This document shows, piece after piece, positions 9,062 through 17,733 of a stretch of DNA of 64,000 nt. This DNA comes from Candidatus Poribacteria bacterium (GTDB lineage Bacteria; Poribacteria; WGA-4E; WGA-3G), in the NCBI GenBank assembly GCA_026710795.1, contig JAPOQK010000012.1, positions 1 through 64,000 of the forward strand, read 5' to 3'. The notes beneath the pieces are model-generated. The model was not told the DNA's origin and ran no database searches. It saw only the letters and a program-made list of their open reading frames with translations. The position numbers and the translations under genes are program-made. Every line of letters starts with the position of its first letter. Positions within the stretch are counted from its first letter, which is position 1.

Positions 9062-10951
9062 ATGAAAAGCACGTTATCTTTGTATTTTGTCATCTTATTC
9101 ACGATATTCGGATTTTTACCACCCAATTTGGCTCAATCCCCACTCCTACCCTTACCCGAAGGGGCAGTAATGCGTCTTGGCAATGGTTGGAGTACTGAGA
9201 TAGATTATTCTCCCGATGGTACACACCTTGCTGTTGGCAGTAGCAAAGGGATTTGGATATATGATGTCATTACCGGTAAAGAACTAAAACTGCTGACTGG
9301 ACATTTAGATGCTGTCTTGACTGTCAGTTATAGTCCAAATGGTAAGTTCTTAGCAAGTGGTGGTTTCGACAAGACAATCTATCTGTGGGAGGCTGGTAGT
9401 GGGAAACTACTTCATACTTTAACTGGACATAATAGCTCTATTTATAGTGTGGCATTCAGTCCAGATGGAAAATTACTTGCAAGTGGTAGTGAGGATAATA
9501 CTGTCCGGGTGTGGGATACAAAGACTGGTGAGCAATTTCAGATGTTTACAGGACATACGGATGCGGTCAATAGTGTGGCGTTCAGTCCAGATGGAAAATG
9601 GGTGGCAAGTGGAAGTGAGGATAAAACCGTACGTTTATGGGCAATAAAATCAGATTCTATTGATATCAATCTCACACTCATTAACCGCACGAGTGCTCCG
9701 GTCAATGACGTAGCATTCAGTCCAGATGGAAAAACTCTCGCAAGTGGTGGACAAGACATGAATGTTACGCTGTGGAATTCAAACACACAAGAATCTGTCA
9801 ACACTTTCTCTGGTCACACGGATTGGGTTCGTTGTATAGCATTCAGTCCAGATGGAAAGATGATTGTAAGTGGAAGTGATGATAATCTCATCAATTTATG
9901 GGAAACAAATTCAGGTAAGCTACTTCATACCCTCATCGGTCATACAGAAAATGTAGAAAATGTTATGTTCAGTCCTAATGGACAAACGATCGTCAGTGAG
10001 GGATTGGATGGTACTATTCGTCTTTGGGATGCGAAAACAGGAAAACTACTGCGTTTCCTTGCTGAACATCCAGACGTGGTCAATAGTGTGGTTTTCAGTC
10101 CCAGTGGTAAAATATTAGCAAGTGGCGGTAAGGACAACACCGTCCGGCTATGGGATACAGGAACAGGACAACAACTACACTCTCTCATAGGTCATACACA
10201 TTATGTAGGAACAGTAGCATTTAGTCCGGACGGTCAAATACTTGCAAGCGGTGGTCGTGATAATACTATTATTCTGTGGGATTTTGATGAAGCCAAAATT
10301 CTTCACACACTTATTGGACATTCCAATTGGGTTAATGGCATTGCATTCAGTCCCGATGGACAAATCCTCGCAAGTGGAAGTGGTGATAACACCATAATTC
10401 TATGGGATACTGAGGACGGAGAGATGCTTCGATCTCTTATATGTACCGATTGGGTCAATGCTGTCACCTTCAGTCCTGACGGAAAAATATTGGCAAGTGG
10501 CAGTGGTACAAATGTTAGGTCCATCCACCTTTGGAATACGGCAACTGGAAATCAACTACACACCCTTACAGGACATACTGCGGAGATATTGTCTGTAACG
10601 TTCAATCCGGATGGTCGCATATTAGCAAGTGGCAGTGCAGATGGAACTATACGACTGTGGCATCCACATACAGGAGAATACCTTAGCACATTCACAGGAC
10701 ATACCGGTTGGGTACGCAGCATTGCATTCAGTCCTGATGGTCAAACTCTTGCAAGTGGAAGTGATGACAATACTATTCGTCTATGGGAGGTATTCACAGA
10801 TAATCCACCTCAAATCCTTACTGGTCATCATCGTAATGTATACAGCATTTCGTTTCGTCCCGATGGAAAGATACTCGCGAGCGGGAGTAATGATGGCACG
10901 GTGCTATTGTGGGATTTAGTAACTTCGGACAAAGAAAGCAATACACAATGA
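9062..10951 (+). CDS. Exported WD40 protein with 14 repeats
   Basis: A 629-residue protein with a Sec signal peptide (hydrophobic to about residue 24, then AQS) followed only by WD40 repeats. I count 14 units of the type GHTxxVxSVAFSPDGKxLASGS ending in LW or WD, enough for two seven-bladed propellers; the first is the most diverged and the eleventh has lost its GH. The repeats are similar at DNA level too (CATTCAGTCCAGATGGAAA recurs at about 9454, 9712 and 9840), suggesting recent duplication or gene conversion. Probably a periplasmic or surface protein-interaction scaffold. Its stop overlaps the start of a decayed wHTH gene. Confidence 0.9.
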   Translation: MKSTLSLYFVILFTIFGFLPPNLAQSPLLPLPEGAVMRLGNGWSTEIDYSPDGTHLAVGSSKGIWIYDVITGKELKLLTGHLDAVLTVSYSPNGKFLASGGFDKTIYLWEAGSGKLLHTLTGHNSSIYSVAFSPDGKLLASGSEDNTVRVWDTKTGEQFQMFTGHTDAVNSVAFSPDGKWVASGSEDKTVRLWAIKSDSIDINLTLINRTSAPVNDVAFSPDGKTLASGGQDMNVTLWNSNTQESVNTFSGHTDWVRCIAFSPDGKMIVSGSDDNLINLWETNSGKLLHTLIGHTENVENVMFSPNGQTIVSEGLDGTIRLWDAKTGKLLRFLAEHPDVVNSVVFSPSGKILASGGKDNTVRLWDTGTGQQLHSLIGHTHYVGTVAFSPDGQILASGGRDNTIILWDFDEAKILHTLIGHSNWVNGIAFSPDGQILASGSGDNTIILWDTEDGEMLRSLICTDWVNAVTFSPDGKILASGSGTNVRSIHLWNTATGNQLHTLTGHTAEILSVTFNPDGRILASGSADGTIRLWHPHTGEYLSTFTGHTGWVRSIAFSPDGQTLASGSDDNTIRLWEVFTDNPPQILTGHHRNVYSISFRPDGKILASGSNDGTVLLWDLVTSDKESNTQ

Positions 10952-11161
10952 ATGAAGAAACACGCGAACAAGCCCAAATAGGATTATCTCATTTAAAAGA
11001 AGTAGTGTTAAATGTGCTGTATCAAGCACGACTCAACAATAACTCATATATTTCTCACATTGCTACTTGAGGAGTGAAAAGTTGAACAATGTCAACTAAA
11101 TAAAGATATAATGGGTTGGCGACTCACCGATACAGAATTCCAAAAACGACATAAAAAATAG
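10948..11161 (+). pseudogene. Decayed winged-helix-like small protein gene
   Basis: An ORF starts with ATGA overlapping the WD40 stop and reads MNEETREQAQIGLSHLKEVV onward for 40 residues to a TGA at 11068-11070. A second frame, from about 11060, reads LLEE, a stop, then KVEQCQLNKDIMGWRLTDTE and ends at 11159-11161. Together they resemble the start and the wing/end (LLEEGxVE...GWRLTDxE) of a small winged helix-turn-helix protein with the middle deleted or frameshifted. This reconstruction is inference. The 40-residue ORF alone could still be a real small protein. Confidence 0.4.
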
Positions 11162-11176
11162 ATGAGGAATATCACT

Positions 11177-14100
11177 ATGAAAATCCAAAACAGAAGTAGG
11201 AGAAATAGTAAAATCTTCAATAATCTTAATAAATGGAATATTTCATTTATCTTTTTAGTCATTTTAATGTTTGGCACATTCATTGCTTTTATGGAAGGAC
11301 TTGATGCCCAGAAGAATAACGATACAGAAAAGAAAGCAGTCGCACAAGAATTCATTAAGATGGCACAGGATTTCGAAAAGAAAAACCAATTAGAGGACGC
11401 AATAGAAATCTACAAACGAATTACGATTGCGTTTCCTGAGGACTTAGAATCTCATACACAACTTGCAAAACTTTACACCCGTACAGAACTGCACGAAAAA
11501 GCTGTTGAAATTTGGACCAAACTCCTTGAAACTGATCCAGAGAACATGAATCATCAGGATGAGTTATTTGACAGTTTACAAGAAGCAGGTAATATCGATA
11601 AGGCACTTGAACTCGCACAATCTTACATCCAGACAGAACCAGAAGTCGGGATCCATTATGCACGACTTGCTAAACTTCAGACTGCCCAAGGTAGAGATAA
11701 TGATGCAATTTCAAACTATGAAAAAGCAACAGAATTCGGACATGCTGATAAAGAAATATATCTCAAACTCGCTGAACATTACTTCATTATAGATGACATA
11801 GAAGCATCTGAAAAAGCATTGAAGAATGCTATTCTACATACCCAATCAGAATGGGATAGAGGACGAATTGAAAATCAATTGATCAACCTACATCGTTATC
11901 AAAACAATTTAGCACAGAGACTACAACAGGCTGATGATGATGGAATAATAACGTTTGTATTGCAAAAGGAACTTGCAAGACACTTTCTCAATAATAATGA
12001 ATTAGAAAAGGCTGCAAATTCATTTAAGAAAGCACTCGAAATGACCAATAGCAGTTATGAGCGAAATAGAGTTATCGAGGAATTGCTCAAGATATACTTA
12101 AAACAAGACAGAACAGACCTTGCATTAGAATTCTACGAAACCGGTACATTAAAACAACCAAGGTTAAGTACAATTGTTACTTCTTTTAGTTCTTCCGGCA
12201 TTACTATCACACTTAGTGGTGATAACGCACGCAAAACATTGATAAACGCACATAAGAATCAAGGTGAACTTGATGACTTGAAAACACTTTTTGAAAGTAA
12301 ACAAGAAAAGGATGACGACAATCCTAATGTCGTTGAAATGCTTGCAAATATATATTGGGAAGCAAACGATTATAAACAAGCAGCGGAAACATTTCACAAG
12401 CTTAGCAAAGTAGAACCAGACAATGTACGCAGTTTTTATTACGCTGCTGCAGCCTTCCAGAAAAGTAATCAACCTAATAAGGTGAAGGAGGTATTGAAAC
12501 AAGCCAACAATGCACTTGCATCCAGTAATAAGAGAGGCGACGAGTCATTTCTCGCAGCACTTGCCACTATCTGTCTAAAAAATGAATTGTATGAACCAGC
12601 AACAAAACTTGCTAATGATGCAGTCACAGAAGTCGAGAAATTAGGTGAAGACTGGGTTTTAGAATATTATTATGAGATTCTTGCAAAATGTTATGTCAGT
12701 ACCAAACGTTATGAAATGGCGTATAAGACATATCAGAAGATGGCAGATGCAGGGGATAGAAACTATATGCGTGATCAAGCAGAAACTGAAATGGATAAAA
12801 TCGCAAAAACAGCAAATCTATATCAAAAATGGATACCGGAACAACTGAAAAAAGTTGAGGAAAATCCCAACGATAGCAAAGCAATCTTAAAACTTGCACA
12901 AAGTTACGAAAACACAAACAAATTTAGGAAGGCTGTTGAACAATACGAAAAACTGTCAACATTGGATCCTGAAAACGCGCAGTGGCACAATAAACTTGGA
13001 TACCTCTATCAATATTTACCAGCAGAGAGACGAGAAACAGGACAGATTGTTAAAGAAACTGCCATTGCACTTAGTGGAAATGGGAGTTACGTTGAAATCA
13101 ATGACAGTAAGTCTTTAAACGAAATTGTAGATCAACTAACAGTATCTGCATGGATAAAATGTAATGGTTTTCCTTATGATTATGCCCCAATTATTTCCAA
13201 AACTGATGCACGTGATCCTGAGTTCAAAAATAGAAGTTACTTCGTGAATCTGAAAGCAGATGGTACAATTCGGTTTGCAGCATCTCCTAATGGTCAGAGT
13301 GACGTAAACCTATATAATACAGGAAGTTTTATTCAACTCAACACTTGGACACATATTGCTGGTGTTATTGACGCAGAAAAAAACACTATCAAATTTTACA
13401 TTGATGGAATTGAGGTAAGTAGTAGAAATTTCAAGAGTGGAAATAGTATATATAATAGCAAACTTCCATTACGAATTGGGTGGACGCAAGAGGAAATACC
13501 TACACACGGGTATTTTAACGGTTTAATTGATAAGGTATGTGTGTGGAATATCGCACGATCTGAAACTGAAATCCGTTCAGATATGAACAAACAATTAAAT
13601 GGTAACGAACCCGGGTTAGTAGGATACTGGAAATTTGATACAGAGAAGGATGGAATTATCTTCGATTCATCACAAAATAATAATGATGGAAAACTAATCG
13701 GAAACGTAAAACTTGAACGTTATTCATGGAAAGTTTATGAAAGTATTATATCAGATGATTTACCAAAGTCAATAATTGCTTATCAAAATGCAATTGAATT
13801 TGATCCTACCTCATACCAAAACTACGACCAATTAGCAAAACTATACGTAAAGAAGGGAATAACATCAGATGCAGAAGAGGTGTATCGTCAAGCATTAGAC
13901 ACACCTCTCTCACAAGGTAATCATGATTCTGCAATCAATGGAATCTGTGGACTTTACTCGGACGAAGGGCAAGAGAACAAACTCATTTCTATCCTTGAAG
14001 AAATAAAACCTATGATGGAGAATAGTGCAGTCCTACACCAACAGTTAGGTGACCTATATACTAATATTGGTGAATCCAATAAAGCAAAACTTGCTTACGA

Positions 14101-15694
14101 CCAATGGTTGAATATTCGGATGAAAGCACTCGGTAGTTCACAGAGTGCAAGGAGTTATCGTTATTTTGCTGAGACACTACTTGACAAAGGACTGTATCCA
14201 AAAACAGCACTTAAGTTCGCAAAACGAGCATTCCAGAAGAACTATGATTCAAATTATGAATACTCCGCGACACTCGGTCATGCATGTATTGCCAATGGAC
14301 TATTCGATGAAGCTCTAAATAATTACATGCACGGTTTAAGTCTAATATCAAGCAAGTATTCATTGTCTAATTTCTGGGATGGAATCAGAGAAGCAATCAA
14401 ACATACAGAAGATGAAGATCGCTTTTTCCAAATGCTGGATGAAATGATGGACGCAATCCCTACAGCAAATATAGGTAATCGCGCGAATGCATATCGATTA
14501 ATGACTCAATATTATAGTAAGTATGATAAGGCTATGAACGTTGAAAACTACCTATTATCAAAAACTGGTTTTGTACCTGAAACGCGCTGGATAACTCTCG
14601 GACCATTTAACAACATTGACTCAATGGGACACGGAAACGCTTATATCCCAGAGGAGATTACCCAGATTGATACTACAGCAAAATATTATGGAAAACATGG
14701 ACTCATCAGTTGGAAAAAATCGGAATATGTGCAATTGGATGGACATTACAATTTCGGGGACGATAAAGATTGGAGCGCAGCCTATGTATGGGGAATTGTC
14801 ATTTCTCCTGATGAACGAGACATAACATTCCGGTTTGATAGTGACGACCAAGGCACAATCTGGTTAAATGGTAAACAGGTGTTTAGGCATGATAGGACCA
14901 GTGGAATATCGTTTGACCGCTACACCATTCCTGTCAGTTTAAAGCAAGGAGAAAACACTATCCTTATCAAGATTTGCAACGCAAAAGAGACGTGGGGTTT
15001 TTATCTACGTCTTACTGACGAATTAGGAAATCCAATAAAGGATCTGAAATTCAAAACTGCAGATGAGTTACTAAATGCTCCGCCACCACCTAATCCAACA
15101 TTCAACGTAATGGCGGTTCTTGGAATGGCTGAATACTACAGCAAAAATAACTTTCCAGAAATAGCAATGGAACAGATGCAACTCACCGGTATCATTCATG
15201 AGAATGCATGGTTGACTCTCGGTCCCTTTGATAACACTGCGGGAATCGGATATAATACTGCCTACATCTCAGAAGAAACTATTCCAATAGACATAAACAC
15301 AAAATATGAAAGTGCAAATGGACAGATAGCTTGGAAACAATTTACTGATGATGCATTTAACGGTTATATTGATTTTGGGAGAGATCTCAATTGGCAGGTT
15401 TCTTATGCTCTGACAACCATCACTTCCCCTGATGAAATGGAAGTACAACTTAGATTTGGTAGCGATGACCAAGCAAAGGTATGGTTAAATGGAAAAGAGG
15501 TATATGCAAATCCACAATTTAGGTGGGCAGTAATTGACGATAACATAATTCCCGTAACACTCAAGGAAGACAAAAACACTATTCTTGTCAAAGTTTGTAA
15601 TGAAGAATTGAGTTGGGGTTTCTATCTTCGGATTACAGACGTTGATGGAAAGCCTATTGATGCCCTGAAAATACCTGATACAAATGCCAAATAA
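11177..15694 (+). CDS. Giant TPR protein with LamG and two galactose-binding-like domains
   Basis: About 1505 residues. One membrane segment (residues about 23-43, FIFLVILMFGTFIAFM) anchors or exports it. Then come tetratricopeptide repeats (about 50-620), a LamG/concanavalin-like domain (about 625-850, ending LVGYWKFD), a second TPR block (about 860-1130), and two related beta-sandwich domains (about 1133-1288 and 1341-1495), each beginning W-TLGPF-N and containing FRFDSDDQGTIWLNGKQVF or a close variant, as in PA14/galactose-binding modules. I chose the ATG at 11177 over 11162 because GAGG at 11164-11167 sits at a proper distance. Likely an extracytoplasmic scaffold or glycan-binding protein; no enzyme motif seen. 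Confidence 0.85.
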   Translation: MKIQNRSRRNSKIFNNLNKWNISFIFLVILMFGTFIAFMEGLDAQKNNDTEKKAVAQEFIKMAQDFEKKNQLEDAIEIYKRITIAFPEDLESHTQLAKLYTRTELHEKAVEIWTKLLETDPENMNHQDELFDSLQEAGNIDKALELAQSYIQTEPEVGIHYARLAKLQTAQGRDNDAISNYEKATEFGHADKEIYLKLAEHYFIIDDIEASEKALKNAILHTQSEWDRGRIENQLINLHRYQNNLAQRLQQADDDGIITFVLQKELARHFLNNNELEKAANSFKKALEMTNSSYERNRVIEELLKIYLKQDRTDLALEFYETGTLKQPRLSTIVTSFSSSGITITLSGDNARKTLINAHKNQGELDDLKTLFESKQEKDDDNPNVVEMLANIYWEANDYKQAAETFHKLSKVEPDNVRSFYYAAAAFQKSNQPNKVKEVLKQANNALASSNKRGDESFLAALATICLKNELYEPATKLANDAVTEVEKLGEDWVLEYYYEILAKCYVSTKRYEMAYKTYQKMADAGDRNYMRDQAETEMDKIAKTANLYQKWIPEQLKKVEENPNDSKAILKLAQSYENTNKFRKAVEQYEKLSTLDPENAQWHNKLGYLYQYLPAERRETGQIVKETAIALSGNGSYVEINDSKSLNEIVDQLTVSAWIKCNGFPYDYAPIISKTDARDPEFKNRSYFVNLKADGTIRFAASPNGQSDVNLYNTGSFIQLNTWTHIAGVIDAEKNTIKFYIDGIEVSSRNFKSGNSIYNSKLPLRIGWTQEEIPTHGYFNGLIDKVCVWNIARSETEIRSDMNKQLNGNEPGLVGYWKFDTEKDGIIFDSSQNNNDGKLIGNVKLERYSWKVYESIISDDLPKSIIAYQNAIEFDPTSYQNYDQLAKLYVKKGITSDAEEVYRQALDTPLSQGNHDSAINGICGLYSDEGQENKLISILEEIKPMMENSAVLHQQLGDLYTNIGESNKAKLAYDQWLNIRMKALGSSQSARSYRYFAETLLDKGLYPKTALKFAKRAFQKNYDSNYEYSATLGHACIANGLFDEALNNYMHGLSLISSKYSLSNFWDGIREAIKHTEDEDRFFQMLDEMMDAIPTANIGNRANAYRLMTQYYSKYDKAMNVENYLLSKTGFVPETRWITLGPFNNIDSMGHGNAYIPEEITQIDTTAKYYGKHGLISWKKSEYVQLDGHYNFGDDKDWSAAYVWGIVISPDERDITFRFDSDDQGTIWLNGKQVFRHDRTSGISFDRYTIPVSLKQGENTILIKICNAKETWGFYLRLTDELGNPIKDLKFKTADELLNAPPPPNPTFNVMAVLGMAEYYSKNNFPEIAMEQMQLTGIIHENAWLTLGPFDNTAGIGYNTAYISEETIPIDINTKYESANGQIAWKQFTDDAFNGYIDFGRDLNWQVSYALTTITSPDEMEVQLRFGSDDQAKVWLNGKEVYANPQFRWAVIDDNIIPVTLKEDKNTILVKVCNEELSWGFYLRITDVDGKPIDALKIPDTNAK

Positions 15695-15711
15695 CAAATA
15701 CATTTAAATCG

Positions 15712-15740
15712 TTGCAATTCCAATCAAAATTTGTTAAAAT
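15712..15740 (+). promoter_or_regulatory. Promoter of the rubredoxin-like gene
   Basis: TTGCAA (15712-15717), a 17-bp spacer and TAAAAT (15735-15740), 69 bp before the start codon. The -35 is identical to that of the toxin-antitoxin promoter at 20692, with the same spacing. Confidence 0.55.
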
Positions 15741-15808
15741 GCCGACATTAATGGTTTTATTATTAATTGTAAACGTGCATAGCACGTAGTCAAGGAAGGA
15801 AAAATACT

Positions 15809-16066
15809 ATGTTTGTTTGTATAGCTTGCGGTTATTTGTGGAAAGAAGCGGATGAACCACCCGATGAGTGTCCAGCATGCACTGCCCCAAAAGAGAAATA
15901 TATTCCTTACGATGATCGGGCTGAACGTTGGGTAAAACGTGCTGTAGCAGCACACGTAATGTATCCTGATGAAGAAGGTGCAGACCTTAGAGCAGAAAAC
16001 TCTGCACTTTCATCACACATTAGATTCGCATTGGTTGGTTTACTCGGTGACCTAAAGGATGAATAG
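15809..16066 (+). CDS. Rubredoxin-like zinc-ribbon protein
   Basis: An 85-residue protein beginning with a rubredoxin-type metal site: C4-IA-C7-G and C21-PA-C24, with W11 between. The knuckle spacing is shorter than in true rubredoxins (about 52 residues), so it may bind iron for electron transfer or zinc structurally, as in the rubrerythrin C-terminal domain. The rest (about 35-85) is helical and unrecognised. AGGAAGG precedes the ATG. It is a single-gene unit with its own promoter and a strong terminator. Confidence 0.75.
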   Translation: MFVCIACGYLWKEADEPPDECPACTAPKEKYIPYDDRAERWVKRAVAAHVMYPDEEGADLRAENSALSSHIRFALVGLLGDLKDE

Positions 16067-16074
16067 AGTATTAC

Positions 16075-16107
16075 AAGCTCCGATAATTATCGTCGGAGCT
16101 TCTTTTT
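16075..16107 (+). terminator. Rho-independent terminator
   Basis: A perfect 9-bp stem, AAGCTCCGA (16075-16083) and TCGGAGCTT (16093-16101), closes a 9-base loop and is followed by CTTTTTG. It lies 8 bp after the rubredoxin-like gene. Confidence 0.88.
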
Positions 16108-16212
16108 GTTTATTCCACAATCCAGAATTCACATGATAGCCAATATGATAAAAAGAAAGGAACTGGCATTATTCATCTTATGTCCTTATACATAAATGCC
16201 AAATATGAGAAT

Positions 16213-17733
16213 ATGAAAAAGATCCGCTATATGCTGATCCTGATCTTTGTTGCTTTACACGGATTAGCATCAGCACAAAACCTGGCAGACCGTGTCGTGG
16301 AACACACATACCCAAACGGTTTAAAACTATTGATGATTGAACGTCATACATCTCCCACTGTTGCTCCGTACATTCTCTTTAAAGCTGGTTCCGTGGATGA
16401 ATCAGATGATTCACGCGGAATTGCACACATGCTTGAGCATATGTTGTTTAAAGGCACAAAAACTATTGGAACAACAGACTATGAAAAAGAGCAGGTTGTA
16501 CTTGAAGAAATAGATAAAATTGGTGATATGCTTGACATGGAACGTGCAAAAGGCTCAAATGCTGACGCAGCGAAAATCACAGAATTGGAAGAACAACTCA
16601 AAACAAAACAGGAAGCAGCTAAAGAATGGGTTGTCTCTGGTGAATATACAGAAATCTATACACAACACGGTAGCACTGGATTTAACGCTGGCACATCTGT
16701 TGACTATACAATATATACCGTGGAATTACCATCTAACAAATTAGAACTATGGGCAATGCTGGAGTCTGACAGGCTAAAGAATGCTGTCCTTAGGCAATTT
16801 TATGTTGAGCGCGAAGCAGTCAAAGAGGAACGGCGAATGGCTGTAGATTCACGTCCCGGTGGTAAACTCTATGAACAGTTTATGGCAGCAGCTTTCACAG
16901 CACACCCTTATGGCATGCCTATTATCGGATGGCCCTCTGACATTGCAATGCTTAACCGCAAAAAAGCCGAAGAATTCTTCCGTATCCACTACGCACCGAA
17001 TAATTCTGTAATGGTCATCGTCGGAGATATAAATCCTGAAGAAACGATCAAGCTAATTGAAAAGTATTTTGGAGATATACCATCACAACCACTCCCCGAT
17101 GAAGTTACTGTTCGTGAACCCGCACAAGAGGGTGAAAGAAGGATTGATGTAGAATACGATGCTGAACCTCAGATGATGATCGGTTTCCATAAACCTACTA
17201 TCCCACATTTTGACGATTATGTCTTAGATATGATAAGTGCTATTCTTTCAGATGGACGAACATCCCGTTTTTACAAGAATATCGTTGAAACTGGTATTGC
17301 TGTATCCGTTGATTCAATAAATGGATACCCAGGGGCACGTTACGACAATCTCTTTTTTGTTAGTGCTACACCTCGTTCACCTAATACAACTACGGATGTG
17401 GAAGACGCCATTTATTTACAACTGGAAAAGCTAAAGACAGAACCTGTTGAAGACAAAGAATTCAAACGGATCCTAAAACAAATTGATGCAGGATTTATTC
17501 GTGCTCTTAGTTCAAATGCTGGAATGGCAAATCAACTGGCGTTCTATGAAGGAATCGCAGGTGACTGGCGATATATTCTTGATTGGCGAAAAAAGATGTA
17601 TGAAATTACGACCGATGACATCATGAGAGTCGCTAATACTTATTTTACAAAGAGTAATCGCACCGTAGCTACACTTGTCAAGAAAGAGGCAGAACCAGTT
17701 GAGGTAATTGTAGACGAGGAGGAAACCGAATAA
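16213..17733 (+). CDS. Zinc protease, M16 family (active subunit)
   Basis: An exported M16 (pitrilysin/PqqL/mitochondrial-processing-like) metallopeptidase of about 506 residues. The inverted zinc motif HxxEH appears as HMLEH in GIAHMLEHMLFKGT, about residues 72-76 from this start, and the downstream glutamate helix VEREAVKEERRM supplies the third ligand. An insertion of charged helix follows the zinc motif. I prefer the ATG at 16213 because MKKIRYMLILIFVALHGLAS begins a clean signal peptide; the frame is open to an ATG at 16180. It overlaps the next M16 gene (TAATG), giving an active/inactive pair that probably forms a periplasmic heterodimer. Confidence 0.9.
   Translation: MKKIRYMLILIFVALHGLASAQNLADRVVEHTYPNGLKLLMIERHTSPTVAPYILFKAGSVDESDDSRGIAHMLEHMLFKGTKTIGTTDYEKEQVVLEEIDKIGDMLDMERAKGSNADAAKITELEEQLKTKQEAAKEWVVSGEYTEIYTQHGSTGFNAGTSVDYTIYTVELPSNKLELWAMLESDRLKNAVLRQFYVEREAVKEERRMAVDSRPGGKLYEQFMAAAFTAHPYGMPIIGWPSDIAMLNRKKAEEFFRIHYAPNNSVMVIVGDINPEETIKLIEKYFGDIPSQPLPDEVTVREPAQEGERRIDVEYDAEPQMMIGFHKPTIPHFDDYVLDMISAILSDGRTSRFYKNIVETGIAVSVDSINGYPGARYDNLFFVSATPRSPNTTTDVEDAIYLQLEKLKTEPVEDKEFKRILKQIDAGFIRALSSNAGMANQLAFYEGIAGDWRYILDWRKKMYEITTDDIMRVANTYFTKSNRTVATLVKKEAEPVEVIVDEEETE

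Noticed and set aside
16180-16212. 11-residue longer start of the M16 peptidase
   Set aside because: It would bury the signal peptide behind a polar leader; the internal ATG gives a normal signal sequence. Not excluded.
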